A stretch of DNA of 62,855 nucleotides from positions 1 through 62,855 of the forward strand of contig JBCCGI010000047.1 of the NCBI GenBank assembly GCA_039029355.1, written 5' to 3'. This document shows, one piece after another, positions 1-9,255 of this stretch. The notes below the pieces were generated by a model, which saw only the letters and a list, made by a program, of their open reading frames with translations, did no database searches and was not told the DNA's origin. Both the position numbers and the translations under genes were made by a program. This DNA is from JBCCGI01 sp039029355 (GTDB lineage Bacteria; Planctomycetota; UBA1135; GCA-002686595). Numbering within the stretch: position 1 is the first letter of the stretch; each line of letters opens with the position of its first letter.

Positions 1-20
1 CCGCTTCCTCAAAGAGGAGG

Positions 21-82
21 GCCTGGCGGGGCCTCCCAACCCCGCCAGGCCCCTCTCGGAGGGGCTCCGTAAGCCCCTCCGA
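21..82 (-). terminator. tandem hairpins after HEAT-repeat gene
   Basis: Two perfect 11-bp inverted repeats lie directly downstream of the minus-strand gene that stops at 86: arms 56-66 and 72-82 with a 5-nt loop, and arms 21-31 and 40-50 with an 8-nt loop. Neither is followed by a clear U-tract, so they may be factor-assisted or act as 3' end stabilisers. Confidence 0.6.
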
Positions 83-85
83 GGT

Positions 86-2173
86 TCAGAGAATGTTGAG
101 GATGCCCGTGCCGGCGGGGTCGTTCAGCGTCTCGGTCGACGCCAGGTAGTTGATCCCGAAGGCGATCGGCGAGTTCCAGGGCAGGCGCTCCTTGTCGGCC
201 ACGAGCCCCAGCGAGACGGCGGCGAAGGCGCGCGCCTTCGGCTGCTTGGCCTCCTGCAGCAGCGTGATCAGCGGCTGGACCGAGTCGCGGTCGCCGATGA
301 AGCCGAGGGCCGTCGCCACCGCGGCCTGCGAGCCGAGGCTCCGGGCCTCTTCGAGCATGCGGACCAGCGTCCGGCCGGCTTGCTTGTTGCCCATCAGGCC
401 CAGGCCGATGGCGCACTGCTTGAGGAGCTCGGACTTGTAGCTCGACTCCTCGAGCGCCTTCTGGATCGGTTCGATCGAGAAGGTGTCGTTGAGCAGCCCG
501 AGCGCCACGGCGGCGTAGCCGCGGGACTCCCAGTCGCGCTCCGCGTCGAAGCCCTCGCGCAGGGCCGGCAGGGCCTCGCGGTCGCCCGCGAGGGCGGCGG
601 CCAGGGCGAAGGCCGGGAACGACGTGTCGCGGTCGTCGAGCTCGGTGCGGAGGGCGGACAGGAGCCCGCTCGGAGCGGCGTCGCCGTCCTCGGAGAGGTC
701 CCAGTCCATCACGCCCACGGCGAGCCCGGCCCAGGGTCGGATGCCGGCCTGTCCCTTGGAGAGGCTCTTGCCGAGCACGCGCGCGGCCTCCTTGACGCCG
801 ATGCCGGAGTCGGGCCCTTCGCCGACGCGTCCCGCCGCCTGGGCGAGGGCGATCAGCGCGAAGCGCCTCGACAGGGGGTCGAGCTTCTCGCTGGCGCGGA
901 TCAGGTCCTCGCGCGCGTCGCGGTCGCGCCGGTCGCCGTCGTTGTCGACGATCTGGCCGAGGGCCAGGACCGAGCTCTGGACCACCACGTCCGGCTCCTT
1001 CGAGCGCTTGGCGAGCGGCGCCCGCAGCGCCTCGACGATGCGCTCCTCGAAGCCCTCGCGGGCGGCGCTCTCACGCGGCATGCGCGCCAGCAGGCGGGCC
1101 AGCGCGGTGGGCGCGTGGGCCCGCAGCAGGCGGTGCCGGTCGGCGTCGGCAAAGAGCTCGAGCACCCAGTCCATCTGGGCCGTCAGCGACGTCCACGGGC
1201 TGACGTCCTCGGCGGCGACGTCGTCCGGCACGTCGACGGTGTCGAGGCCGGCGAGGCCGAAGCCGACCAGCGCCGCGACCTGCAGGTCGCGCGTGGCGGT
1301 GCGGTCGCTCTCCAGCGCCTCGACCAGGGTGCGCGCCGCCGAGCGGCGCACGTCCTCGTTCGCGGTCTTGCGCGCGATCAGACCCAGCCCGTAGGCGGAG
1401 AAGGCGCGCGTGCGGTAGTGGACCTCGTTCCCGGCGACCAGCTTGCGGCCCTCCTTCTGATCGAGCAGGAGCGCGCGCAGGGTGGGCACCGAGGCGTCGT
1501 TCGCCAGGATGCCGAGCGAGATCGCGGCGGTCTCGCGGACCTCGAGGTTCGAGCTCGTCAGGTACTCGACGAAGACCTCCTCGAAGGGCGAGCTGCCGTC
1601 TTCACGACGCTCGTCGCCGATCCGCGCGAGCGCGATCAGCGCGCCCGACAGGATGTTCTGGTCGGTCTCGCTCTTCAGAGCGGCCAGCAGCGCGGGGACG
1701 ATCGTCTCGCGCACCACCTCGGGCGAGGGCTTGTAGGCCGCCTCGCCCTGGCGGCGCGTGCCGTCGCCCAGCCAGAAGCCCTCGCTTCCGGAGGTCGCGG
1801 GGCCCTGGTGGATCTTGTCCTTCAGGTTGAGGTAGCGGTCCTTGTTGAACTCCCACCAGAAGGTCCAGACCGACAGGTCGGGACCGCCCAGTCCGCCGTT
1901 GCCCGTCGCCGGCCTCGGGGCACCCGGGCCGCTGCCGGGCGTTCCGGGCATCGCGCCCGGCGTGCTCGGGCCCGACGGGGAGGGGGTGCCCGGCGCGCCC
2001 GGGCCGGGCGAGGTCGGAGCGCTGCCGCCGCCGGCGCCTCCGCCCGCTCCCGGAGGAACGGTGTCACCGGGTCCGCGGTACGTTCCGCCATGCCCGAAGT
2101 GCAGGGCGGAGACACAGAGCGCGGTTGCGCCGACGAAGGCCGACGCGCGCGCCGCGAGTGCAAGGGTTCTCAT
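86..2173 (-). CDS. secreted HEAT-repeat protein (paralogue 1)
   Basis: A 695-residue protein, probably exported; its function is not known. Residues 1-26 look like a signal peptide. They are followed by the motif HGGTYRGPGDTVPPG (28-42), a Gly/Pro/Ser/Thr-rich collagen-like linker (43-98), an aromatic block WTFWWEFNKDRYLNL (103-117), and then helical HEAT-type repeats almost to the end, recognisable by recurring ALG(L/I)(I/M)GD turns. The C-terminus is LNDPAGTGILNIL. The next gene (2449-4533) has the same layout and nearly the same N-terminal and C-terminal motifs, so the pair arose by tandem duplication. HEAT solenoids usually bind proteins; the secreted location suggests an envelope or extracellular scaffold, which is inference. 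The start is chosen at the ATG that opens the signal peptide. Confidence 0.8.
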   Translation of the reverse strand: MRTLALAARASAFVGATALCVSALHFGHGGTYRGPGDTVPPGAGGGAGGGSAPTSPGPGAPGTPSPSGPSTPGAMPGTPGSGPGAPRPATGNGGLGGPDLSVWTFWWEFNKDRYLNLKDKIHQGPATSGSEGFWLGDGTRRQGEAAYKPSPEVVRETIVPALLAALKSETDQNILSGALIALARIGDERREDGSSPFEEVFVEYLTSSNLEVRETAAISLGILANDASVPTLRALLLDQKEGRKLVAGNEVHYRTRAFSAYGLGLIARKTANEDVRRSAARTLVEALESDRTATRDLQVAALVGFGLAGLDTVDVPDDVAAEDVSPWTSLTAQMDWVLELFADADRHRLLRAHAPTALARLLARMPRESAAREGFEERIVEALRAPLAKRSKEPDVVVQSSVLALGQIVDNDGDRRDRDAREDLIRASEKLDPLSRRFALIALAQAAGRVGEGPDSGIGVKEAARVLGKSLSKGQAGIRPWAGLAVGVMDWDLSEDGDAAPSGLLSALRTELDDRDTSFPAFALAAALAGDREALPALREGFDAERDWESRGYAAVALGLLNDTFSIEPIQKALEESSYKSELLKQCAIGLGLMGNKQAGRTLVRMLEEARSLGSQAAVATALGFIGDRDSVQPLITLLQEAKQPKARAFAAVSLGLVADKERLPWNSPIAFGINYLASTETLNDPAGTGILNIL

Positions 2174-2389
2174 CGCTGTAGTCCTTTGGATGGGATGTGG
2201 TCGAAATCGGGGAAGGCGCCCGGGTACGGCGGGCGCCGATCGACCTCAAGGCAAAGGACGTACCGCGGCTTCCTGGGGCGCGAAGGGCGGTTGGAGGACC
2301 GTCTCGCGTTCCGACTCGGTGACGCGGAGAGACCGAAAGCGTGACGCATGCGCGCGGCGCGGCTCGCAAGGCCGCGGCTTAAACAGGAG

Positions 2390-2423
2390 AGGCCGCCCGG
2401 ACGGTGCTCCGTCCGGGCGGCCT
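2390..2423 (-). terminator. intrinsic-type hairpin after second HEAT gene
   Basis: A perfect 13-bp GC-rich stem (arms 2390-2402 and 2411-2423, 8-nt loop) begins 25 nt downstream of the stop of the minus-strand gene 2449-4533. It has no strong U-tract, but its position and stability fit a terminator. Confidence 0.65.
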
Positions 2424-2448
2424 GACTTCCTTCCTCGGTCGCGGGCGA

Positions 2449-4533
2449 CTAGAGGATGTTGAGGATACCGGTGCCGTTCTGGTCGTTCAGGGTCGGCGTC
2501 GACGCCCGGTAGTTCAGGTCGATCGCGATCTTCGAGTTCCAGGGCAGCGGCTCTTTGTCCGCCACGATCCCGAGCGCGACCGCCGCGAAGCCGCGGGCGC
2601 TGTCGGTCAGGTCCTTGCTCTCGAGCATCGTGACCAGCGGGTCGATCGAGCGCGAGTCACCGATCGAGCCGAGGGCCGAGGCGAGGGCCGCCTGGGTCGC
2701 GAGACCCTTGGCGTTCTCGAGCATGTCGATCAGCTCCGGAACCAGCTCCTTGTCGCCGAGGAGACCCAGGGCGATGGCCGCCTGCTTGAGCAGGTCGGGG
2801 CGGTACTTGGACTCGGAGATGATCTTCTGGATCGGCTCGATGGCCTCACGCGCGTTCATCAGACCCAGCGCCACGGTCAGATAGCCGCGGGCCTCGTCTT
2901 CCTTGATGCGGTCGAGCTTGGCGAGCAGCGTCTCGGTCGAGTCGAGGTCGCCCACGATGCCCGCGCCGATGGCGTAGGCGCCGACCTTGTCGGCCGACTT
3001 CTCGTCCTCGAGCGCGATGCGCAGAGCCGAGGTCGCGTCCGTCGGAGCCGGCTGGCCCGCGTCGGTGAGCATGCGCCCGAAGACGCCGATCGACATGCCG
3101 GCCCAGGGCTGAAGGCTGTTCTTGCCGCGCGCCAGGGTCTGCATCAGGTGCTTGGAGACGTCGTCCTTCTTCGGAGCTTCGCTCTCGCCGAGGCGCCCGC
3201 CCACCTGGGCGAGGGCGACGAGCGAGAAGTTGCGCGCCTGCTGGTCGGACTGGTCCTTGGTCGACGCGATCAGCGCGTCGCGGATCTCGCCGTCGAGCTT
3301 GTCGGAGTCGCGGTCGCCGATCTGGCCGAGGGCCAGGACGCAGCTCATCACGACTTCACGCGGCTCCTTGGAGCGCTTCTCGATCCGCTTCAGCAGATCC
3401 TCGGCGATCTCCTTCTTGTAGGCACCGTGCTCTTCGGCCGGGAGCCCCTCGATCAGGCGCGCGAGAGCGGCCGGAGCGTGGGCGCGAACGAGGTAGTGGT
3501 TGTCCTCGTCCTGCATGTACCCGAGCAGGAAGTCGAGCTGGCCGGTGCGGCACTCGTGCGCCGCGGCGCTCTCGCCCTCGGTGCCGCCTTCGCCCGGGTG
3601 GATCTGGTCCAGCGGGACCAGGCCGAGCGAGACGAGGCAGGCGACCTTCACGTCGCGCGTCGAGGACTGGTCGTTGACCAGCATGTCGACCAGGTTCTCG
3701 ACGATCTCACGGCGCTTGTCTTCGTTCGCCGTGCGGGCGCCGATCAGCGACAGCCCGTAGGCCGAGAAGGCGCGCGTGCGCAGCGAAACCTCGCCGCCGC
3801 CGACGAGCTCGCGGCCCGCGGCGTTGTCGCGAAGCAGGTTCACGAGCGTGCCGACCGAGGCGTCGTTCGCGAGGATGCCGAGCGACACGGCGGCCGTCTC
3901 AGCGATCTCCTGGACGTTGCTCTTGAGGTGCGGCTTGATCGCCTCCTCGAACTTCGAGTTGCCGGCCTCGTCCTTCTCGTCGCCGATCTTGGCGAGCGCG
4001 ATGAGGCAGCCGGTCACGATGTCGTTGTTCGTCTCGGTCTCCATGGCGCGCAGCAGCGCCGGGACGACCTTCTGACGGATCTGCTCCTCCGACGGGCGCA
4101 GGCTGTCCTTCGCCTGCTTCTTCTGGCCCTGGCCGAGGAACCAGCCGTCCGAACCGGTGGTGACGCCGCCGGCGTGGATCTTGGACTTCAGGTTGAGGTA
4201 GGGCTCTTTGTTGAACTCCCACCAGAAGGTCCACGCGGTCAGGTCCGGACCGCCGCCTTGGCCGCCGCCGGTGCTCGGGGCGGAGGGGGTGCCGGGACCG
4301 CCGCCGGGCGTGCCGGGGCCGACCGGACCGGGGGTCGAGGGGCCGGACGGGCCGGGGGTGCCGGGGCCGCTCGGGCCGGGCGTCGCCGGACCGCCGCCGC
4401 CGCCGCCACCGCCGCCGCCGGGCGGGACCGTGTCGCCGGGGCCCCGGTAGGTGCCGCCGTGCGAGAACGTGAGCTCTTGGAGCCCGAGGGTGGCGCCCGC
4501 GGCCAGCGCAGACGCGATGAGGAGCTTCTTCAT
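2449..4533 (-). CDS. secreted HEAT-repeat protein (paralogue 2)
   Basis: A 694-residue paralogue of the neighbouring 86-2173 product. The frame is open upstream, but the ATG at 4533 opens a typical signal peptide (MKKLLIASALAAGATLG), so that start is preferred. The motif SHGGTYRGPGDTVPPG follows, then a poly-Gly tract and a linker of repeated GP-x-TPG triplets resembling collagen. Next come the block TFWWEFNKEPYLNLK and HEAT-type repeats with ALG(L/I/S)(L/I)GD turns, ending in LNDQNGTGILNIL. The conserved tails on both paralogues may be a sorting or anchoring signal, but no such signal is known to me. Function is unknown. It is transcribed alone, with a hairpin downstream. Confidence 0.8.
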   Translation of the reverse strand: MKKLLIASALAAGATLGLQELTFSHGGTYRGPGDTVPPGGGGGGGGGGPATPGPSGPGTPGPSGPSTPGPVGPGTPGGGPGTPSAPSTGGGQGGGPDLTAWTFWWEFNKEPYLNLKSKIHAGGVTTGSDGWFLGQGQKKQAKDSLRPSEEQIRQKVVPALLRAMETETNNDIVTGCLIALAKIGDEKDEAGNSKFEEAIKPHLKSNVQEIAETAAVSLGILANDASVGTLVNLLRDNAAGRELVGGGEVSLRTRAFSAYGLSLIGARTANEDKRREIVENLVDMLVNDQSSTRDVKVACLVSLGLVPLDQIHPGEGGTEGESAAAHECRTGQLDFLLGYMQDEDNHYLVRAHAPAALARLIEGLPAEEHGAYKKEIAEDLLKRIEKRSKEPREVVMSCVLALGQIGDRDSDKLDGEIRDALIASTKDQSDQQARNFSLVALAQVGGRLGESEAPKKDDVSKHLMQTLARGKNSLQPWAGMSIGVFGRMLTDAGQPAPTDATSALRIALEDEKSADKVGAYAIGAGIVGDLDSTETLLAKLDRIKEDEARGYLTVALGLMNAREAIEPIQKIISESKYRPDLLKQAAIALGLLGDKELVPELIDMLENAKGLATQAALASALGSIGDSRSIDPLVTMLESKDLTDSARGFAAVALGIVADKEPLPWNSKIAIDLNYRASTPTLNDQNGTGILNIL

Positions 4534-4883
4534 AGCGCTCGTGACTGAGAGGAGGAAGGGAAGGACGGCCGCGACAACGCGACCTGAGTCCAAGGAAGGC
4601 CTGCGAAGATGCAAAGCCCGTTCCGTGGGCCGAGCATTCTAGCGATGCCCGCCGTGGGAGCAGCGCTCGAAGCACGAAGACCCTGTTCTAGCGCCCCAGG
4701 GGGGGCAGGCAACCCCTCGAACAGGGGGCGTACGCCCGCTTTTCACGGCCGCGGAGGTCTGTCACGGGGGCCGCGTTCCGGGGGCGTAGCGCCCTTCCCC
4801 CGAGGGGGAAGGGGCGGTCTGCGGAAGGTCGCCGATGCGCGCCTGAGCGGGCCTCCGGGCGGGCACCTGCGCACGGGCCGTGC
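4534..4883. other. non-coding gap between HEAT gene and sdh operon
   Basis: About 350 nt with no convincing gene on either strand. It should hold the promoter of the HEAT-repeat gene that reads leftwards from 4533. Several short GC-rich inverted repeats are present near 4680-4740 but none has an obvious role. Confidence 0.5.
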
Positions 4884-4924
4884 CAAAAAGAAAAAGCTCC
4901 GCCCGGGGCGCACCGGGGCGGAGC
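4884..4924 (-). terminator. intrinsic terminator of sdhCAB
   Basis: Stem arms 4896-4903 and 4917-4924 (GCTCCGCC with GGCGGAGC) are followed, in the minus-strand direction, by a T-rich run complementary to the A-rich stretch at 4885-4895. It begins 25 nt after the sdhB stop. Hairpin plus U-tract makes this a classical Rho-independent terminator. Confidence 0.85.
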
Positions 4925-4948
4925 CGTGGGGAGGCGCGGCCGCGGGCG

Positions 4949-5734
4949 CTAGGCGTCGTCCCGCGAGCGGAACGTCGCCGCGAGGTACTCGCGGTTCATC
5001 CGCGCGATGTTCTCGACCGAGATCTCCTTGGGGCAGGCGGCCATGCACTCGAAGTGGTTGGTGCAGTTGCCGAAGCCCTCCTCGTCCATCTGGCCGACCA
5101 TGGCCCGGACGCGCTGGTCGCGCTCGGCCTTGCCCTGGGGCAGGAGCCCGAGGTGCGAGACCTTGGCCGACACGAAGAGCATCGCCGACGCGTTCGGGCA
5201 GGCGGCCACGCAGGCCCCGCAGCCGATGCAGGCGGCGGCGTCCATCGCCTGGTCGGCGACGAGCTGGGGGATGGGGATCGCGTTGCCGTCGGGGGCCGAG
5301 CCGGTGTGGACCGAGACGAAGCCGCCCTTGGTCTGGATCCGGTCGAAGGCCGAGCGGTCGACCACCAGATCGCGCAGGACCGGGAAGGCGTTCGCCCGGA
5401 AGGGCTCCACGTGGATCGTGTCGCCGTTCGCGTAGCGCCGCATGTGCAGCTGGCAGGCCGTCGTGCCCGCCTCGGGGCCGTGCGCCTGGCCGTCGATCAC
5501 CAGCGAGCACGTCCCGCAGATGCCCTCGCGGCAGTCGTGGTCAAAGGCCACCGGCTCCTGGCCGGTTTGGATCAGCCGCTCGTTGAGGATGTCGAGCATC
5601 TCGAGGAACGACATGTCGGGCGAGACGTCGTGGAGGTGGTACGTCTCCATCTGCCCGTCCGCGTCCGGTCCGGCTTGGCGCCAGACCTTCAGCGTGATCT
5701 TCATGCCGTCGCCGCCGCCTTCGTGCCCGCTCAT
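4949..5734 (-). CDS. sdhB: succinate dehydrogenase iron-sulfur subunit
   Basis: Iron-sulfur subunit (261 aa) of succinate:quinone oxidoreductase, passing electrons from the flavoprotein to membrane quinone. The N-terminal ferredoxin domain shows the [2Fe-2S] ligands C68, C73, C76 and C94. The C-terminal domain has the [4Fe-4S] motif CIGCGAC (C169, C172, C175) and the remaining cluster ligands C179, C224, C230 and C234. The start at 5734 is supported by AGGAG 7 nt upstream and by an ATGA overlap with the sdhA stop, implying coupled translation. It is the last gene of sdhCAB, before the terminator. Confidence 0.97.
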   Translation of the reverse strand: MSGHEGGGDGMKITLKVWRQAGPDADGQMETYHLHDVSPDMSFLEMLDILNERLIQTGQEPVAFDHDCREGICGTCSLVIDGQAHGPEAGTTACQLHMRRYANGDTIHVEPFRANAFPVLRDLVVDRSAFDRIQTKGGFVSVHTGSAPDGNAIPIPQLVADQAMDAAACIGCGACVAACPNASAMLFVSAKVSHLGLLPQGKAERDQRVRAMVGQMDEEGFGNCTNHFECMAACPKEISVENIARMNREYLAATFRSRDDA

Positions 5735-7659
5735 TTGTAGCTCCTCTGGGTCAGGTGGACGTACTCGAAGGTAAGGGGCTCCTTGTGGAGCGTCGCGGGC
5801 GTGCCGACGCCCTCGAACTCCCAGGCGCCGGCGTATGCGAAGCGCTCGTCGTCGCGCTTGGCCTCGCCCTCCTCGGTCTGGTGCTCCTCGCGGAAGTGGC
5901 CGCCGCAGGACTCCTCGCGGTGCAGCGCGTCGGACACCGTCAGCTCGGCGAACTCCATGAAGTCGGCCACGCGGCCGGCGTACTCGAGCGCCTGGTTGAG
6001 GTTCCCGGACTCGCCGGGGACGCGCACGTTCTGCCAGAACTCGTCGCGCAGCCCGCGAATCTTCTCCGCGGCTCCCCGGAGCCCTTCGGCGCTGCGGCCC
6101 ATGCCGCAGTTGTCCCACATGACCAGGCCGAGCTCGCGGTGGAGGCTCTCGGCCGAGCGCCGGCCCTGGACCGCGAGCAGCCGCTCGGTGCGCTCGCGCG
6201 CGGCGTTCTCGGCCTCGTCGAAGGCCGCGTGGTTCGTGTCGACCGCGCCCAGCGAGCGCCCGGCCAGGTGGCCGCCGATCGTGTACGGCAGCACGAAGTA
6301 GCCGTCGGCGAGGCCCTGCATCAGCGCGCTCGCGCCGAGCCGGTTGGCGCCGTGGTCGGAGAAGTTCGCCTCGCCGAGCACGAACAGGCCGGGGATGGTG
6401 CTCTCCAGGTTGTAGTCCACCCAGAGGCCGCCCATCGTGTAGTGCAGCGCCGGGAAGATGCGCATCGGCACCCGGTAGGGGTTGTCGCCGGTGATCTTGG
6501 CGTACATCTGGAACAGGTTGCCGTACTTGCGCCGGATCGTGTCCTCGCCGTCGCGCTCGATCGCGTCGCGGAAGTCGAGGAACACCGCGTTGCCGCCGCC
6601 GACGCCGAAGCCGGCGTCGCAGCGCTCCTTCGCGGCGCGCGACGCCACGTCGCGCGGCACCAGGTTGCCGAAGCTGGGGTAGCGCCGCTCGAGGTAGTAG
6701 TCGCGGTCCGACTCGGGGATCTCGGACGCCGGGCGCGGGTCGCCCGCGTTGGTCGGCACCCACACCCGGCCGTCGTTGCGGAGGCTCTCGCTCATCAGCG
6801 TGAGCTTCGACTGGTGCGACCCCGAGACCGGGATGCAGGTCGGGTGGATCTGCGTGAAGCAGGGGTTCGCGAAGAAGGCCCCGCGCTTGTGCGCCCGCCA
6901 GTTGGCGGTGACGTTGCAGGTCTTCGCGTTGGTCGACAGGAAGAAGACGTTCGAGTAGCCGCCGGTGCAGAGCGCGACCGCGTCGCCCGCGAAGCGCTCG
7001 TACTCGCCGGTCGTCAGGTTGCGGCAGACGATGCCGCGCGCCACGCCGTCGACGACGACCACGTCCAGCATCTCACGCCGCGCGTACATCTTCACCTTGC
7101 CGAGCCCGACCTGGCGCATCAGCGCGCTGTAGGCGCCCAGGAGGAGCTGCTGGCCGGTCTGCCCGCGGGCGTAGAACGTGCGGCTGACCTGCGCGCCGCC
7201 GAAGGAGCGGTTGGAGAGCACGCCGCCGTACTCGCGCGCGAAGGGCACGCCCTGGGCGACGCACTGGTCGATGATGTTGTTCGACACCTGGGCCAGCCGG
7301 TACACGTTCGACTCGCGCGCGCGGAAGTCGCCGCCCTTGACGGTGTCGTAGAACAGCCGATAGACGCTGTCGCCGTCGTTCGGGTAGTTCTTTGCCGCGT
7401 TGATGCCACCCTGGGCCGCGATCGAGTGCGCCCGCCGCGGGCTGTCCTGGATGCAGACGACGCTGACGTTGTAGCCGAGCTCGGCGAGCGAGGCCGCGGC
7501 CGATGCGCCGGCCAGGCCGGTGCCGACCACCACGACGTGGAACTTGCGCTTGTTGGCCGGGTTGACCAGCTTCAGGTCGACCCGGTGTTGGTCCCACCGG
7601 TCCTGGATCGGCCCGCTCGGGGCCTTCGAGTCGAGACGGGGAGAAGCTTCGGGGGTCAT
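5731..7659 (-). CDS. sdhA: succinate dehydrogenase flavoprotein subunit
   Basis: Catalytic flavoprotein (642 aa) that oxidises succinate to fumarate in the citric acid cycle. The Rossmann FAD-binding motif GTGLAG is at residues 46-51, and RRAHSIAAQGGINA follows, with H78 the expected attachment site for covalent FAD. The active-site region and the C-terminal domain are complete. The ATG at 7659 is preceded by GGAGGAG and overlaps the sdhC stop as ATGA. The longer open frame upstream runs over sdhC and is not coding. Sequence style and the single-cytochrome operon resemble the B-type enzymes of Bacteroidetes and epsilon/deltaproteobacteria; this is family knowledge, not tested here. Confidence 0.97.
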   Translation of the reverse strand: MTPEASPRLDSKAPSGPIQDRWDQHRVDLKLVNPANKRKFHVVVVGTGLAGASAAASLAELGYNVSVVCIQDSPRRAHSIAAQGGINAAKNYPNDGDSVYRLFYDTVKGGDFRARESNVYRLAQVSNNIIDQCVAQGVPFAREYGGVLSNRSFGGAQVSRTFYARGQTGQQLLLGAYSALMRQVGLGKVKMYARREMLDVVVVDGVARGIVCRNLTTGEYERFAGDAVALCTGGYSNVFFLSTNAKTCNVTANWRAHKRGAFFANPCFTQIHPTCIPVSGSHQSKLTLMSESLRNDGRVWVPTNAGDPRPASEIPESDRDYYLERRYPSFGNLVPRDVASRAAKERCDAGFGVGGGNAVFLDFRDAIERDGEDTIRRKYGNLFQMYAKITGDNPYRVPMRIFPALHYTMGGLWVDYNLESTIPGLFVLGEANFSDHGANRLGASALMQGLADGYFVLPYTIGGHLAGRSLGAVDTNHAAFDEAENAARERTERLLAVQGRRSAESLHRELGLVMWDNCGMGRSAEGLRGAAEKIRGLRDEFWQNVRVPGESGNLNQALEYAGRVADFMEFAELTVSDALHREESCGGHFREEHQTEEGEAKRDDERFAYAGAWEFEGVGTPATLHKEPLTFEYVHLTQRSYK

Positions 7660-8327
7660 GAGGTCGCTCCTCCGGTCCAGAAGAAGAGGTAGTAGATCGG
7701 GAACGACGCGAAGCCGACGGCCAGCGCCACGGCGAGCCCGATGCCGGCCTTGTCGAGCAGCGGGTCGAGCTTCGGGTGGCTCAGCCCGAGCGACTGGAAC
7801 GCGCTGCGGAAGCCGTGCGCGAGGTGGAAGCCGAGGATGCCCATCGTCGCGACGTAGAAGAAGCCCGACACCGGGCTCGCGAGCGTGTCCTTGACCACCG
7901 CCGCCGGCGCCTCGTGGAAGTCGCCGTTGAAGCGGAAGTCGAAGCCGACGTGCTTGATGAGGAACAGCATCACGACCGAGCCCGTGAAGAGCATCGACAG
8001 CGACGCCGCCGTGGCCTGCCCGCGCGACGAGCGGATCACGTAGCGCTGCTTGCGCGCCTCGCGGTTCTCGAGCGACAGCTTCAAGGCGATCGCGATGTGC
8101 GACGCGAAGAGCAGGAACAAGCCCACTTCCGCGACCTTGAGAAGCGGCCCGAAGGACTCGAGCCATTCCTTGTACTCGTTGAAGGCGGTCCCGTCGCTGT
8201 CTTGGAACAGCGTGAGGTTGCCCGCCAGGTGCTCGATCAGGAATCCGACCAGGAGGAGCCCGGTCAGGCCCATCACGATCTTTCTCCCGACCGAGGAGAA
8301 CAGTGCGGTGCCGAGCCAGCGAAGCAT
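7656..8327 (-). CDS. sdhC: succinate dehydrogenase cytochrome b subunit
   Basis: Membrane anchor of succinate dehydrogenase, 223 aa from the ATG at 8327 (MLRWLGTALFSSVGRK). Five hydrophobic segments are visible, with histidines placed as in di-haem cytochrome b558 subunits, for example in IEHLAGN, SHIAIAL, IKHVGFDF and FHLAHG. No sdhD is present, consistent with a single large anchor (B-type enzyme). An upstream in-frame ATG at 8420 would add a Pro/Arg-rich, non-hydrophobic extension and is less likely. First gene of the operon; its promoter must lie in the 159-nt gap to the divergent phosphatase gene. Confidence 0.93.
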   Translation of the reverse strand: MLRWLGTALFSSVGRKIVMGLTGLLLVGFLIEHLAGNLTLFQDSDGTAFNEYKEWLESFGPLLKVAEVGLFLLFASHIAIALKLSLENREARKQRYVIRSSRGQATAASLSMLFTGSVVMLFLIKHVGFDFRFNGDFHEAPAAVVKDTLASPVSGFFYVATMGILGFHLAHGFRSAFQSLGLSHPKLDPLLDKAGIGLAVALAVGFASFPIYYLFFWTGGATS

Positions 8328-8486
8328 GGACGAGGAGCGCGGGGGATGGGGTTGGAGAGAGGGTCCGCGATGGGGGAGGGCCGACCCTCGGAGAACCATC
8401 GCCTTTTGCAGGTGTTGCAAAGAAGTCTAGGGGGCCGATTCGGCGCTTTCCACCGCCAGGCGCGGCGCGTTAGGCTCCCCACGACG

Positions 8487-9158
8487 ATGCCGGATGCGCC
8501 CGCGACCACCCGTTTCCACCTCATCCGCCATGGCCGCGTCGACGAGGCCTGGCACGGCCGCATTTACGGGGATCTCGACGTGCCCCTGGCGCCCGAGGGG
8601 CGCGAGGAGGCGCGACGAATTGCCGCAGTGCTGGCCGGCACGACCTTCGACGCGGTGGTCTCGTCGGGGCTGGCCCGGGCCGAGTTTGGAGCGGCGGCCT
8701 TGCGGGAGGGGCGTGGGCTCCCGCGGTCCGATGAGCCGCGCCTGCGCGAAATCTCACGCGGCGAGTGGGCCGGGCTCACCTTCGAGGAGCTGGACGAGCG
8801 CCAGCCCGGCGCCTTCGCCGCGTGGCTCGCGGACCCGAGCCAGCGGCCGCCCGGTGGGGAGTCGCTGGACGACGTCGCGGCGCGGGTCGTCCCGCCGATC
8901 GAGGAGCTGGCCCGCGCGCGCGCCGGCGCCCAGCTCGGCGTCGTCTGCCACAGCTGGGTCGCGCGCGTCCTCGCCTGCCGCGCCCTCGGCCTGCCGCCGA
9001 CCTCCGCCACGCGGATGGACCTGCCGACCGCGGGCAACGTCGTGGTCGACTGGCCGAGCGGCGCGGTGCCGGGCCTGCGCCCGACGCTGGTCGGCTTCGC
9101 GGTGGACATCCCGCCGGCGCGCGGCGTGCGCTGGTTCCGCGGGCCGAATCGGAGCTGA
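8487..9158 (+). CDS. histidine phosphatase family protein
   Basis: A 223-aa member of the phosphoglycerate-mutase-like histidine phosphatases. It shows the LIRHG signature at residues 12-16 with the catalytic H15, an SSGLARAEFGA arginine motif, the acid-containing REISRGEWAGLTFEEL segment, and the second histidine in CHSWVAR. The W-x-G-R-x-Y-G-D motif after RHG resembles alpha-ribazole phosphatase and related small-molecule phosphatases, so cobalamin-pathway or general phosphomonoesterase activity is possible; the substrate cannot be told from sequence. Divergent from sdhC and probably transcribed alone. The ATG at 8487 places RHG at the usual distance from the N-terminus. Confidence 0.88.
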   Translation: MPDAPATTRFHLIRHGRVDEAWHGRIYGDLDVPLAPEGREEARRIAAVLAGTTFDAVVSSGLARAEFGAAALREGRGLPRSDEPRLREISRGEWAGLTFEELDERQPGAFAAWLADPSQRPPGGESLDDVAARVVPPIEELARARAGAQLGVVCHSWVARVLACRALGLPPTSATRMDLPTAGNVVVDWPSGAVPGLRPTLVGFAVDIPPARGVRWFRGPNRS

Positions 9159-9255
9159 TCGATCGAGGCCTCGGCGGGGGAGGCGCGGGTCGAACGCTGA
9201 GAGCTAGGCGCGACCCGGTGCGAGCCTGTGGCGTGGAGCTCGGCGGGGGAGTGGC

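Noticed and set aside
2404..4548. Long plus-strand open frames opposite the HEAT-repeat genes
   Set aside because: Shadow frames caused by high GC; composition is low-complexity and the minus strand has signal peptides and repeats.
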